64,000 nt of DNA from assembly GCA_038531945.1 (NCBI GenBank), contig JBCBBH010000003.1:620001-684000 (forward strand), in the 5' to 3' direction. The translations under genes were made by a program, and so were the position numbers. Under the pieces are notes generated by a model. The model was not told the origin of the DNA and searched no databases. It saw nothing but the letters and a program-made list of their open reading frames with translations. This document shows, piece by piece, positions 15,973 through 24,529 of this stretch. The DNA comes from CALBPI01 sp038531945 (lineage in GTDB: Bacteria; Pseudomonadota; Gammaproteobacteria; Steroidobacterales; Woeseiaceae). How positions within the stretch are numbered: position 1 is the first letter of the stretch; each line of letters begins with the position of its first letter.

Positions 15973-16874
15973 AAATTGGAATTCTCTCCCGCAACGGCAA
16001 TCTTTACTCGACACGCCGCCTCAAGGAGGCATGCGTGGCACGTGGCCACGAGGTACGTGTGATTGATCACTTGCGTTGCTATATGAACATCGCCTCGCAT
16101 AAGCCAGCGGTTCATTACAAGGGTGAAGCGTTGAGCGGCTTCGACGCGATCATTCCCAGAATCGGCAGTTCCGTAACGTTCTACGGAACAGCCGTCGTGC
16201 GGCAGTTTGAGATGATGGGCGTGTTTCCGCTGAACGAATCGGTGGCGATCAGCCGCTCGCGCGACAAACTGCGCTCGCTGCAGCTGATGTCTCGAAAAGG
16301 GATCGGCATGCCAGTCACTGGATTCGCGCATTCGCCGGACGATACCGATGACCTTCTGCGCCTGACAGGCGGCGCACCTGTGGTCATCAAATTACTCGAA
16401 GGCACGCAGGGTGTCGGCGTCGTGCTTGCCGAAACGCAAAAGGCCGCGGCAAGTGTCATCGAGGCATTCCGCGGTATCAACGCAAACATTCTGGTGCAGG
16501 AGTTCATCAAGGAAGCCGGTGGGGCAGATATTCGTTGCTTCGTGATTGGCGGCAAAGTGGTTGCTGCGATGAAGCGGCAGGCGCGCGAAGGCGAGTTCCG
16601 TTCAAACCTTCACAGAGGTGGTACCGCGTCCTTGGTGAGAATCACCCCCGAGGAACGCTCAACCGTCACGCGTGCGGCGAAAATCATGGGGCTGAACGTG
16701 GCGGGCGTTGATATCCTGCGCTCGAATCATGGTCCTGTGGTGATGGAAGTGAATTCCAGCCCGGGCCTTGAAGGTATCGAAGCAGCTACCGGCAAGGATG
16801 TCGCCGACCAAATCATCGAATTCATTGAGAAGAACGCAAGGCATGGCCGCACCAAAACCAAAGGCGCCGGGTAA
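15969..16874 (+). CDS. rimK: Ribosomal protein S6 glutamate ligase RimK
   Basis: A 301-residue ATP-grasp enzyme. It begins MKIGILSRNGNLYSTRRLKEA and shows PRIGSSVTFYGTAVVRQFEMMG, SRDKLRSLQLMSRKGIGMP, VVIKLLEGTQGVGVVLAE (nucleotide loop), DIRCFVIGGKVVAAMKR and the metal-binding VMEVNSSPGLEGIE, all typical of RimK. It adds glutamates to the C-terminus of ribosomal protein S6 and may make free poly-glutamate. It sits in an operon with rimB (4-bp overlap) and the next gene, which starts 32 bp before this stop. Confidence 0.95.
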   Translation: MKIGILSRNGNLYSTRRLKEACVARGHEVRVIDHLRCYMNIASHKPAVHYKGEALSGFDAIIPRIGSSVTFYGTAVVRQFEMMGVFPLNESVAISRSRDKLRSLQLMSRKGIGMPVTGFAHSPDDTDDLLRLTGGAPVVIKLLEGTQGVGVVLAETQKAAASVIEAFRGINANILVQEFIKEAGGADIRCFVIGGKVVAAMKRQAREGEFRSNLHRGGTASLVRITPEERSTVTRAAKIMGLNVAGVDILRSNHGPVVMEVNSSPGLEGIEAATGKDVADQIIEFIEKNARHGRTKTKGAG

Positions 16875-17922
16875 GACCAAAGTCGCCCGCAACAAGCGCA
16901 TCACCGAGGTAGGTGATATCGCAGTTGCACCCGGGGAGCGCGGATCAGTCGATTTGCCGATCACTGATCTGTACACCCACACGCAGATGTCGATGCCGGT
17001 CGAGGTCGTCAATGGGAAACACGCCGGGCCCGTTCTGGTCGTCTGTGCGGCGATCCATGGCGATGAGATCAATGGCGTCGAGATCGTCCGGCGGCTGTTA
17101 GCCGCCCCGAGTTTGAAAAGACTCCGCGGCACTCTTATCGCGGTGCCGATCGTCAATGTACTCGGTTTTCTGAATCTGTCGCGTTACCTGCCCGATCGAC
17201 GCGACTTGAATCGATGTTTCCCAGGGAGTGCAACAGGTTCTTCGGCTTCCCGCCTCGCGAATCGATTCTGTCGTGAAATCCTGCGACAGGCTGATGTTGC
17301 GATCGATTTGCATACGGCGGCCGTACACCGCTCCAATCTACCTCAGATTCGTGTCACACAGGATGATCATGCTGCACTCGAGTTGGCGGAGGTGTTCGCG
17401 GCACCCGTCATCGTCTCTTCAGAGATTCGTGAGGGATCGTTGCGAGAGGTTGCGCAAAAGCAAGGTGTGCCGATCATTGTGTATGAGGCGGGCGAGGCAC
17501 TCCGTTTTGATGAGCCCTCAATCAGGGCGGGAGTACGCGGTGTCCAGAGAGTGATGCGCAAACTGGGAATGCTGCCCGGGCGATCGCCGAAGTCATTTGG
17601 AGCGCCTGTGCACGCAAATGACAGTGCGTGGGCACGTGCGCCGCGCAGTGGCATTCTGGTCCACGCACCGCGTCTTGGTGCACGGGTGAAACAAGGGGAT
17701 CTTGTCGCGACAATTTCGGATCCCGTCGGCGCGGAGCAGACCAATGTCTTGTCGCCGCACGATGGTATTGTCATCGGGCGTGTCGAGCTGCCTTTGGTGC
17801 ATGCGGGCGATGCGCTGTGTCATATCGCGGAGTTTGAACACCCGATCGTGGCCGAGCGCACCGTCGCCGCGTTTGTCGAGCACCAGAGTTCGGGACAAAC
17901 TACCGACGAGTCGCCGGCATGA
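16843..17922 (+). CDS. Succinylglutamate desuccinylase/aspartoacylase family protein (rimK-linked)
   Basis: A 359-residue M14-type metallohydrolase. Zinc-binding features are HGDEINGVEI (H and E) and IDLHTAAVHR; the later VYEAGEALRFDE carries the likely catalytic glutamate region. A C-terminal biotinyl-lipoyl-like beta domain follows (SGILVHAPRLGARVKQGDLVATISDPVG). An earlier in-frame ATG at 16768 would lengthen the overlap with rimK; ATG 16843, after AAGG, is preferred. AstE/aspartoacylase proteins deacylate amino acids. Constant proximity to rimBK in many genomes suggests a role in removing or processing glutamyl chains, but this is inference. Confidence 0.85.
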   Translation: MAAPKPKAPGKTKVARNKRITEVGDIAVAPGERGSVDLPITDLYTHTQMSMPVEVVNGKHAGPVLVVCAAIHGDEINGVEIVRRLLAAPSLKRLRGTLIAVPIVNVLGFLNLSRYLPDRRDLNRCFPGSATGSSASRLANRFCREILRQADVAIDLHTAAVHRSNLPQIRVTQDDHAALELAEVFAAPVIVSSEIREGSLREVAQKQGVPIIVYEAGEALRFDEPSIRAGVRGVQRVMRKLGMLPGRSPKSFGAPVHANDSAWARAPRSGILVHAPRLGARVKQGDLVATISDPVGAEQTNVLSPHDGIVIGRVELPLVHAGDALCHIAEFEHPIVAERTVAAFVEHQSSGQTTDESPA

Positions 17923-18137
17923 ATTAGCAGCAGCCGAGACAGCGGCAGTCGTGCCGCATTACTCGGGGCTTGCGTCGACATTCACACCGAAACTTCCATC
18001 GCGATGGCTTGTTGGAATTTTGGCCAGCCGACAGGGTGCAGACCGTTGCACAATGGATCGACGTGACCTGCGCTTTGTAACCCGATACTCGGCGCTAACG
18101 TGTGGCGGTACGCTGGTTGATCGGCTACCCTCGAACC

Positions 18138-20732
18138 ATGAAAAGTAGGCGATCGCGCGCTTGTGCCGTGTTGATGGCAGTGCTCTTGCAGCTTTGTGTT
18201 CCAGCCTTTGCTCAAATGGACTGGGAAAACACGGAGGCTCTCGACGCCATGCCCATCGACGAGGTGGTGCGTGCTGTTCGCAGCGACTTGTCATCGGCCG
18301 ATGAGGCGTACCTTTCGGCAGCCAGGAACGCGCTTGCGAAGGTTCGGTCCGCGCAGCGAGACGAACTCTTCGCCGAGGCGTGTATGGGTTTGATTCGCGC
18401 GCACTACCGCAGGAGCGAAGGAACAGCAGCCCTGCAAGTTGCCGAGGATTGCGCGGCCGTCCCCTCGACCCGCGTCGGGATCAGTGGGTTTGTAAGGTTG
18501 CGTACGACGGTCGCCACGCTACTGATGCTTGAAGGCGAAACCGATCAGGCGCTAGGCGATTTGCGCACAATTCTCGATGAGGACCTTTCCGAGGTTGATC
18601 CCGAGGTCGTTCGAGGTATCCAGGCAAACTACGCCAGTGCACTGAAATTGTCTGGTGACACCTTGATGTCGCTATCTGTCTTGAGTGACACGCTCCGCGA
18701 GGCCATCGAATTCGGTGAACCACTGGAGCAGGTCCGTCTTGGCAACAACCTCGTTGTCATGCTCGAAGAGCTGCAGCTTTTTCAGGATGCGGCGAGCTGG
18801 ATCGAGAGATTGCAACCGGCGATCGAGCGTGTTCCTGATGCGTTCCCGTCGCAATCGTTACGGCTTCACGATATTCAGCTACACGGAATTTTGGAGGATC
18901 GTAAGGCCGCTATTGAGCGCTTCAGGTCCTATATCCAGGCCATGCCAAAAGAGTCCCCGGTGATGGTGGGTAGTGCTTACGAGTACCTTGCCGATGCACT
19001 CTTTGAGGAGCGGGAGTATAGCCAGGCCGCTGCAGCTTCGCGCGCGGCGATCGCGCTTCTGGAGAGCAGTCCTATTGAGCGAGCAGATGCGAATCTATCG
19101 CTGGCTCGAGCCTCAATCGCATTGGGCGACTTCGACACTGCCGAATTGGCGATTGCCCGCGCGCGCGAGACCGGTGTGCAGCAAGGGGAGAGCCTTGAAG
19201 CGATGAATGCACTGGTGCTCAGGCTTGGGCTCGCGCGCAAGGGCGAGCGGGATCTCTTGGCAACGCTCGATGATATGTTGGACCGTCAGCGGTCTCGCGA
19301 ACGTGTTCGAGAGCAGCAGCACACCCGTTACTTTGACGCCAAACTGGAAGCGGCAGCGCAGGCGACCCGAGTCGAGGAAATGGAGCAGCAGCAAGCGTTG
19401 CTGCAGGCGCAGGCCGCAACCAGCGCGGCGAAGGCAGAATCGGCAAGGCAGTCGCGCAACTTGACCTACGTTAGTGCAACCTCCGTCGTTCTCTTGTTTG
19501 GCCTGCTCGCCTACCTTTGGAGTCAGCGCCGTTTCGAGCGCGAGTTTCGATCGCGCCAAGAGGCGTTGACCGCGGAGCTTGAGGGTGAGGTTGAAGTTCA
19601 GTCGCAAGCGTTGGCTAAGCGCGCACATACCGAAGCGCTGGGCCAGCTGACCGGAAACGTTGCTCACGACTTCAACAACTTGTTACAGGTCATGAGCATT
19701 GCCAATGAGCGGTTAGCGACTGAGCAATTGGGGGAAGCGTCGCGTCGTCTCCTGCAAGGATCCAACGAAGCTCTGTCCAGTGCGCGTGGCATTGTCCGGC
19801 GACTGCTTGCGTACGCACGACAACAAGAGCTCGATGAGCGTGCACTGGGGTTCGATAGTTTTCTGGAAGACACCAGGCCGCTGCTTGAGGCTGCGCTTGG
19901 AAAATCTGTGGTGCTCGATGTGGTAAATCAGGTTCCCAAAGAGATCGGAATCAGTGTCGACAAGGCGCAATTGACATCAGCACTGATCAATCTCTTGAAG
20001 AATTCGGTCGAGGCAATGTCGGGTCAGGGGAGTGTGCGAATGTCTTTCGCATCGTTGTATTTCGAGGCTGACGATTCGGGCCCTGCGTGGGATCTCGCGG
20101 ATGGCGACTACGTTGAAGTTCAGGTGTCAGATGACGGTCACGGGATGAGCGATGATCAAGTTCGCCGCTCAATCGAGCCGTTTTTCTCCACGCGGTCACC
20201 TTCGTCCGGCACAGGGCTTGGGCTGAGTTCGGTATACGGATTTGTCCGGCAATCCGGCGGCGATGTAAGAATCGCGAGTGTGCCGGGGCAGGGCACAACA
20301 GTCGCCCTGCGGTTCCCGTCGGTCAATATTGGAATGACGGAGTCGTTGGGTGCTGCTAAGAGTTCCACGAGTTTGACCGATAAGCGTGCGTTGGTCGTGG
20401 AGGATAACGAGGTTCTCGGCGAGGCACTTGTATCGATGCTGGAGTACATGGATATCGTTCCGGTTTGGGTGCATTCGGGAGAACGTGCGATTGCGACGCT
20501 TTCGACAACCGAACAGGCATTCGATTTCGTGGTGTCCGATGTCCGTATGCCCGGGGATCACGATGGGTTCTCATTGGCGGCGTGGATCGAGCGCAACCGT
20601 GTCGATATGCCGGTGCTATTGATCAGCGGTTTTAGTGAGGTGGACCGCACCTCGCGGCCGCTGCTGAAGAAACCCTTCACAGAGGCAGAACTGCGTGCTG
20701 CACTGACGGGTCTATTCGAGCGCCCAAAGTAG
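18138..20732 (+). CDS. Hybrid sensor histidine kinase with periplasmic TPR-like region
   Basis: An 864-residue protein. A signal peptide (MKSRRSRACAVLMAVLLQLC..FAQ) precedes about 400 residues of helical, TPR-like repeats, then a coiled-coil (about 385-435, rich in E/Q/A) and one membrane helix near 441-462. The cytoplasmic part has the H-box with phospho-accepting His at about 510 (GNVAHDFNN), an ATPase domain (INLLKNSVEAM, GHGMSDDQ, STGLGLSSV-like GTGLGLSSVYG), and a C-terminal receiver domain with acceptor Asp at about 801 (VSDVRMPG) and KKPF. HDFNN kinases of this type often work with DctD/NtrC-like partners, but no regulator gene lies nearby. A signal sensed by the TPR region is unknown. 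Confidence 0.9.
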   Translation: MKSRRSRACAVLMAVLLQLCVPAFAQMDWENTEALDAMPIDEVVRAVRSDLSSADEAYLSAARNALAKVRSAQRDELFAEACMGLIRAHYRRSEGTAALQVAEDCAAVPSTRVGISGFVRLRTTVATLLMLEGETDQALGDLRTILDEDLSEVDPEVVRGIQANYASALKLSGDTLMSLSVLSDTLREAIEFGEPLEQVRLGNNLVVMLEELQLFQDAASWIERLQPAIERVPDAFPSQSLRLHDIQLHGILEDRKAAIERFRSYIQAMPKESPVMVGSAYEYLADALFEEREYSQAAAASRAAIALLESSPIERADANLSLARASIALGDFDTAELAIARARETGVQQGESLEAMNALVLRLGLARKGERDLLATLDDMLDRQRSRERVREQQHTRYFDAKLEAAAQATRVEEMEQQQALLQAQAATSAAKAESARQSRNLTYVSATSVVLLFGLLAYLWSQRRFEREFRSRQEALTAELEGEVEVQSQALAKRAHTEALGQLTGNVAHDFNNLLQVMSIANERLATEQLGEASRRLLQGSNEALSSARGIVRRLLAYARQQELDERALGFDSFLEDTRPLLEAALGKSVVLDVVNQVPKEIGISVDKAQLTSALINLLKNSVEAMSGQGSVRMSFASLYFEADDSGPAWDLADGDYVEVQVSDDGHGMSDDQVRRSIEPFFSTRSPSSGTGLGLSSVYGFVRQSGGDVRIASVPGQGTTVALRFPSVNIGMTESLGAAKSSTSLTDKRALVVEDNEVLGEALVSMLEYMDIVPVWVHSGERAIATLSTTEQAFDFVVSDVRMPGDHDGFSLAAWIERNRVDMPVLLISGFSEVDRTSRPLLKKPFTEAELRAALTGLFERPK

Positions 20733-20756
20733 TCCAGAAGGCTCGCCCAAAAAAAC

Positions 20757-20795
20757 AAAAGCCGCCTCCCACGACGTGTGAGGGAGCCGGCTTTT
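20757..20795. terminator. Bidirectional terminator, copy A
   Basis: A long inverted repeat with AAAAGCCG at one end and CGGCTTTT at the other gives a stem with A/T tails in both directions. It lies 24 bp after the sensor-kinase stop codon and can end that gene on the + strand and tRNA-side transcripts on the - strand. Confidence 0.75.
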
Positions 20796-20905
20796 ATCTG
20801 TTTTGGTCGGGGTGAGAGGATTTGGCGTTCGGCATGCCTTCGCCGCTGATTCGCTTCGCGAATCGGTGAACCATTGATTCGGTTCCAATGCCCGTCCAAA
20901 AAAAC

Positions 20906-20944
20906 AAAAGCCGCCTCCCACTACGTGTGAGGGAGCCGGCTTTT
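20906..20944. terminator. Bidirectional terminator, copy B, directly after tRNA-Pro
   Basis: The second copy of the same inverted repeat, 8 bp beyond the tRNA-Pro 3' end on the - strand, followed in that direction by T-rich sequence. It is the natural terminator of the tRNA transcript. Confidence 0.8.
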
Positions 20945-20952
20945 ATCTGTTT

Positions 20953-21029
20953 TGGTCGGGGTGAGAGGATTTGAACCTCCGGCCCCTGCCTCCCGAAGAC
21001 AGTGCTCTACCAGGCTGAGCTACACCCCG
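20953..21029 (-). tRNA. tRNA-Pro (anticodon CGG)
   Basis: A 77-nt cloverleaf on the - strand. Acceptor stem CGGGGTG pairs with CACCCCG, the D arm is GCTC..GAGC, the anticodon stem CTGTC/GGCAG encloses the loop TTCGGGA (anticodon CGG), the T arm is GGAGG-TTCAAAT-CCTCT, and the discriminator A and CCA are encoded. It reads CCG proline codons. It lies 51 bp after the ispB stop on the same strand and may be read from the ispB transcript, since no strong promoter is visible in the gap. Confidence 0.95.
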
Positions 21030-21080
21030 ACGGTGTTTTTTGATTTGCCATCTCAGTCGGTAGGGAGCCGACGGACGAAA

Positions 21081-22124
21081 TCAGAATCGACGTGCCACCG
21101 AAAAGCTGGCGATGGCTTCCAGCGCGTCGCGATAATCCGAGGCGGGAAGGACCCGAAGTGCGTCGATCGCCCCATCGGCGGCTTCCTGCGCGCGGACGCG
21201 AGTGTACTCAAGGGCGCCAGTCGATTCAATCGCTGCGCAAATCTCACTCAACCGGTCCACTCGACCTTCGCTCACCGCGTCCTGCAGGAGTTTGCGCTGC
21301 GCGGGGTGACTTTCGCGGATCGCGTGAATGATCGGCAGCGTTGGTTTGCCTTCCGCCAGGTCGTCGCCGAGGTTTTTCCCGAGTTCCTGTTCGCTGGCAC
21401 TGTAGTCCAAAGCGTCGTCAACCAGCTGGAAGGCGACACCCAACTCACGACCGAACTTCGCAAGCCCATTCCGTATGTCGGTCGACGCACCTGTAATGAT
21501 TGCTGCGATGTCCCCGCCGGCTTCGAAAAGGCGCGCGGTTTTTCGGTATATCACTTGACGGTAGGCATCTTCGGTCGTGTCGGGATCACCGACGTTCATC
21601 AACTGGAGCACTTCTCCCGCTGCGATCGTATTCGTCGCGTCCGCAAGCACGCGCATCACAGTCATGTCGTCAATGTCGACCATCATCTGAAACGCGCGGG
21701 AATACAGAAAGTCGCCAACGAGAACGCTGGCTTGATTGCCGAAAACCGAATTAGCCGTCGGTCGACCTCGACGTTTCTCCGAGCCATCCACCACATCGTC
21801 GTGTAAAAGGGTGGCGGTGTGGATAAATTCGATGATGGCTGCGGCTGCAATGTGCTGTGATCCGGGTAGATCCGGGCCCGCAATCGCTCGGGCAGCGAGG
21901 ATTACGATCAACGGACGCAAGCGTTTGCCGCCCGCGCTGACGATATAGTCAGCCACCTCGGCGACCAGAGGCACGTCTGTGCTCAGCGCGGTGTGGATCA
22001 GGTCATTAAGTGCCGTCAGGTCCTCGGTGCAGAGAGCGCGGATGTCGTCCAAAGTGGCAACGGGGGCGGCAGATGTCGCAGCGTACATTCCGAAATTGTG
22101 CCTGATTTGTTTCGGCTTAGCCAT
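21081..22124 (-). CDS. ispB: Octaprenyl/polyprenyl diphosphate synthase
   Basis: A 347-residue trans-prenyltransferase with both aspartate-rich motifs: first LLHDDVVDGSEKRRGRPT and second LVDDALDYSASEQELGKNLGDDLAEGK. It extends farnesyl diphosphate with isopentenyl units to make the ubiquinone side chain. Homologues begin near the second in-frame ATG at 22088 (MYAATSAAPVATLDDIRAL), so 22088 may be the true start and the first 12 residues may be untranslated. It is divergent from rplU-rpmA, the classic ispB-rplU-rpmA-obgE arrangement of gammaproteobacteria. Confidence 0.93.
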   Translation of the reverse strand: MAKPKQIRHNFGMYAATSAAPVATLDDIRALCTEDLTALNDLIHTALSTDVPLVAEVADYIVSAGGKRLRPLIVILAARAIAGPDLPGSQHIAAAAIIEFIHTATLLHDDVVDGSEKRRGRPTANSVFGNQASVLVGDFLYSRAFQMMVDIDDMTVMRVLADATNTIAAGEVLQLMNVGDPDTTEDAYRQVIYRKTARLFEAGGDIAAIITGASTDIRNGLAKFGRELGVAFQLVDDALDYSASEQELGKNLGDDLAEGKPTLPIIHAIRESHPAQRKLLQDAVSEGRVDRLSEICAAIESTGALEYTRVRAQEAADGAIDALRVLPASDYRDALEAIASFSVARRF

Positions 22125-22166
22125 GCTCGACAGGGACTGTTCGACAATCCTTGGGCCTCACGCCGT

Positions 22167-22195
22167 TGACGTGAAAGCCCGGGATTCGTATCATT
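22167..22195 (+). promoter_or_regulatory. Sigma-70 promoter of rplU-rpmA
   Basis: TTGACG (22167-22172), a 17-nt spacer and TATCAT (22190-22195): five of six consensus bases in each hexamer. The predicted start near 22202 leaves a leader of about 140 nt before rplU. Confidence 0.75.
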
Positions 22196-22344
22196 TCTCG
22201 GCTTTTGCGCCGGCCCATGTAAGGTCTAATGTCCTTGCCGGACTTAAGTCTTTGATTAGAAAGGCTGGCGATCAATTTCGATTTCAAGCAGCGGCTCGCT
22301 CTGCACTTATGAGTGCGCGGCGAATCGGCGGTGGAGCAGTGGAT

Positions 22345-22704
22345 ATGTACGCGGTATTTAAGAGCGGCGGCAAACAGTATAGAGCGTCCAAGGGCGCACG
22401 CCTGAAGGTAGAGCGGTTGCCCGCAGAAGCGGGAGCGACTGTGGAGTTTGATGAAGTGCTGCTCGTTGGCGATGGCGCAAACGTCAAGGTTGGCAGCCCG
22501 ACCGTCAAAGGCAGCAAAGTCAAAGCGAAGGTGTTGGACGTTGCGAAGGGCAAAAAGGTCACTGTCCTGAAGTTCAAGCGTCGACAGAACTACATGCGTA
22601 CCAAAGGTCATCGCCAGTGGTACACGGAAATCGAAGTGACGGGCATCACCGGTGCACCGCGCGCGAAGAAGGCCGCCGCGGACGCCGGCGGCGAAGAAGA
22701 GTAA
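22345..22704 (+). CDS. rplU: 50S ribosomal protein L21
   Basis: A 119-residue L21 beginning MYAVFKSGGKQYRASKGARLKVERL, with the family's VLLVGDGANVKVGSP and the end block KKVTVLKFKRRQNYMRTKGHRQWYTEIEVTGI. The ATG at 22345 has GGAG upstream. A short A/K/E-rich tail (RAKKAAADAGGEEE) extends beyond the usual length of about 103 residues. It is a component of the large ribosomal subunit. It lies 12 bp before rpmA. Confidence 0.97.
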   Translation: MYAVFKSGGKQYRASKGARLKVERLPAEAGATVEFDEVLLVGDGANVKVGSPTVKGSKVKAKVLDVAKGKKVTVLKFKRRQNYMRTKGHRQWYTEIEVTGITGAPRAKKAAADAGGEEE

Positions 22705-22716
22705 GAGGATACTGGC

Positions 22717-22974
22717 ATGGCACATAAGAAAGCAGGCGGCAGTACCAAGAACGGTCGCGATTCAGAGTCCAAACGCCTTGGCGTGAAGCGCTACGGTGGT
22801 GAGCAAGTGATTGCTGGAAACATTTTGGTCCGCCAGCGCGGCTCCCATTTCCATCCCGGAGAAAACGTCGGTATGGGGCGCGACTACACTCTGTTTGCTA
22901 AGGCAGATGGCGCTGTGACATTCCGGACTCGCGGCCCGAAGAACCGCAAGTACGTGAGTGTGGTTGCTGACTAG
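22717..22974 (+). CDS. rpmA: 50S ribosomal protein L27
   Basis: An 85-residue L27: MAHKKAGGSTKNGRDSESKRLGVKRYGG, then ILVRQRGSHFHPGENVGMGRDYTLFAKADGAVTFR, the standard sequence and length. Its N-terminus reaches the peptidyl transferase centre. The start has an AGAGGA-type ribosome site in the gap after rplU. A strong terminator follows, separating it from obgE. Confidence 0.98.
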   Translation: MAHKKAGGSTKNGRDSESKRLGVKRYGGEQVIAGNILVRQRGSHFHPGENVGMGRDYTLFAKADGAVTFRTRGPKNRKYVSVVAD

Positions 22975-22998
22975 AACACTACGTTCGTAGTCACATCG

Positions 22999-23025
22999 AA
23001 ACCCCGCCGCGAGCGGGGTTTTTTG
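22999..23025 (+). terminator. Intrinsic terminator after rpmA
   Basis: AACCCCGC pairs with GCGGGGTT around a 5-nt loop and runs into TTTTG, 25 bp after the rpmA stop. Confidence 0.9.
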
Positions 23026-23063
23026 TTGTTCCAAACCGCGGCGAACGTTAATAGGCTAACAAC

Positions 23064-24137
23064 GTGAAATTTGTAGACGAGGCAACCCTTCGCGCGCAGG
23101 CCGGCAACGGTGGCAACGGCGCCCTCAGTTTTCGTCGGGAGAAGTACATTCCGCGAGGCGGCCCCGATGGCGGCGATGGCGGCCACGGCGGCGATGTGGT
23201 TTTGCGTGCGGATGCTTCAATTAACACCTTGGTCGATTTTCGAGTGCAAAGGAAATTCCGCGCGCCAAATGGCGAGCCGGGCGCCGGGAAGAATCGAACC
23301 GGCGCCTCGGGTGACCATCTGAGCGTGCCGGTCCCCGTCGGAACCGTGGTGATGGACGTCGATACCCACGAGGTCATTGGTGATCTCACCGAGGATGGCG
23401 CTGAACTGCGAGTTGCGGCGGGCGGTCGCGGTGGTCTCGGCAACGCGCGCTTCAAAAGCAGCGTCAATCGAGCACCGCGGAAAACCACTCCCGGAACGCA
23501 GGGAGAATCACGTCATCTGCGCCTTGAGTTGCGACTCATTGCGGACGTTGGATTGCTGGGCATGCCGAATGCTGGAAAATCGACCCTAATCACCGCTATG
23601 AGCGCCGCGAAGCCGAGGATCGCGGATTATCCGTTTACGACCCTGCATCCGAACTTAGGGGTGGTTTCCGTAGGGGTAGCCCAGAGTTTTGTAATGGCGG
23701 ATATTCCCGGGCTGATCCCCGGCGCAGCTTCCGGTGCGGGCCTTGGGATTCGCTTTCTTCGCCATGTTCAACGCACACGCTTGCTGCTGCACCTGGTCGA
23801 CATCAGCCCGCCAGAAGGATCGGTATCGCCCGCGCAGGCCGTGCGCGACATTGCCAGCGAACTGGCGTTGTACGATCCGAAACTCGCGCAGAAGCCGCGA
23901 TGGCTCGTCATCAACAAGGCCGATCTGTTGCCGGAATCCGACCAAAGTTCAGTCAGGGATGCGCTGATCGCAGAATTGGATTGGGATGGGCCGGTGTTCG
24001 TCGTGAGCGCCGCTACCGGAGCCGGGACAGAAGCGTTAGCGGGTGCGGCCATGGCATGGCTGGACCAGAATGCCCGCGACGAAGTCGCTCCTGATGAGAG
24101 TGAAGAGACGGAGGCGGTTACGCCCCCATCGCCTTGA
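23064..24137 (+). CDS. obgE: Obg/CgtA GTPase
   Basis: A 357-residue Obg protein. Residues 1-158 form the glycine-rich Obg fold (MKFVDEATLRAQAGNGGNGALSFRREKYIPRGGPDGGDGG). The GTPase domain follows with G1 GMPNAGKS, G3 DIPGL, G4 NKAD and G5 SAATG. The short acidic tail (DEVAPDESEETEAV) matches the variable C-terminus. It acts in 50S subunit assembly and the stringent response. The 3' end overlaps the convergent rpsT gene by 20 bp. Confidence 0.97.
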   Translation: MKFVDEATLRAQAGNGGNGALSFRREKYIPRGGPDGGDGGHGGDVVLRADASINTLVDFRVQRKFRAPNGEPGAGKNRTGASGDHLSVPVPVGTVVMDVDTHEVIGDLTEDGAELRVAAGGRGGLGNARFKSSVNRAPRKTTPGTQGESRHLRLELRLIADVGLLGMPNAGKSTLITAMSAAKPRIADYPFTTLHPNLGVVSVGVAQSFVMADIPGLIPGAASGAGLGIRFLRHVQRTRLLLHLVDISPPEGSVSPAQAVRDIASELALYDPKLAQKPRWLVINKADLLPESDQSSVRDALIAELDWDGPVFVVSAATGAGTEALAGAAMAWLDQNARDEVAPDESEETEAVTPPSP

Positions 24138-24384
24138 TCATCTTGTTCAGGCGGCTCTTATGCCGAGCAGCTTTGTTCTTGTGAACAATGCCTTTACCTG
24201 CCATGTTGTCGATCACCGGTACCGCAGCCTTAAAACTGGCCAGGGCCGCATCGCGGTCACCGCTTTCCACATCTGAGATCACTTTCTTGATGTAGGTGCG
24301 CATGCGAGAGCGAAGTGCCATGTTCGCCAACCGCCGTTTTTCTGCCGTCCGAGCCCGTTTGCCGGCCGATTTAATGTTCGCCAC
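24118..24384 (-). CDS. rpsT: 30S ribosomal protein S20
   Basis: An 88-residue S20: (M)ANIKSAGKRARTAEKRRLANMALRSRMRTYIKK, ending RHKSRLNKMIKAMGA, with typical length and Lys/Arg/Ala content. The start codon is GTG at 24384, with GGAG 8 nt upstream; there is no ATG at this point. Longer in-frame starts upstream would add a non-conserved extension. Rare start codons are known for rpsT (UUG in E. coli) and are linked to its translational autoregulation. Confidence 0.95.
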   Translation of the reverse strand: MANIKSAGKRARTAEKRRLANMALRSRMRTYIKKVISDVESGDRDAALASFKAAVPVIDNMAGKGIVHKNKAARHKSRLNKMIKAMGA

Positions 24385-24529
24385 GTGAATTACTCCGAAA
24401 AGAACGTGTACAGCGCGTCCTGAGAATCGGGTAGCGCCTTGGAAATACAGCCCGAAATTATCGGCTTTCAGCTGGCTCAAGTCAATTTCGAGGTGATGAT
24501 TCCTGTGCTTAGGTACACTGCACGCGCGC

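Larger units (their letters stand above)
20747..20973. repeat. 78-bp direct repeat containing the tRNA-Pro 3' end and terminator
   Basis: Positions 20747-20824 and 20896-20973 are identical except for one base (G at 20773 against T at 20922), with a 149-bp period. The second copy runs into the intact tRNA-Pro gene and includes its last 21 bases; the first copy is therefore a fossil tRNA 3' end plus terminator. The 71 bp between the copies have no gene; they contain a 7-bp inverted repeat GATTCGC-TTC-GCGAATC (20848-20864). No integrase is seen. Confidence 0.9.

Noticed and set aside
20824..20895. A second complete tRNA gene between the two terminator copies
   Set aside because: Only the last 21 bases match tRNA-Pro; no acceptor 5' strand, D arm or anticodon arm is present in this interval.
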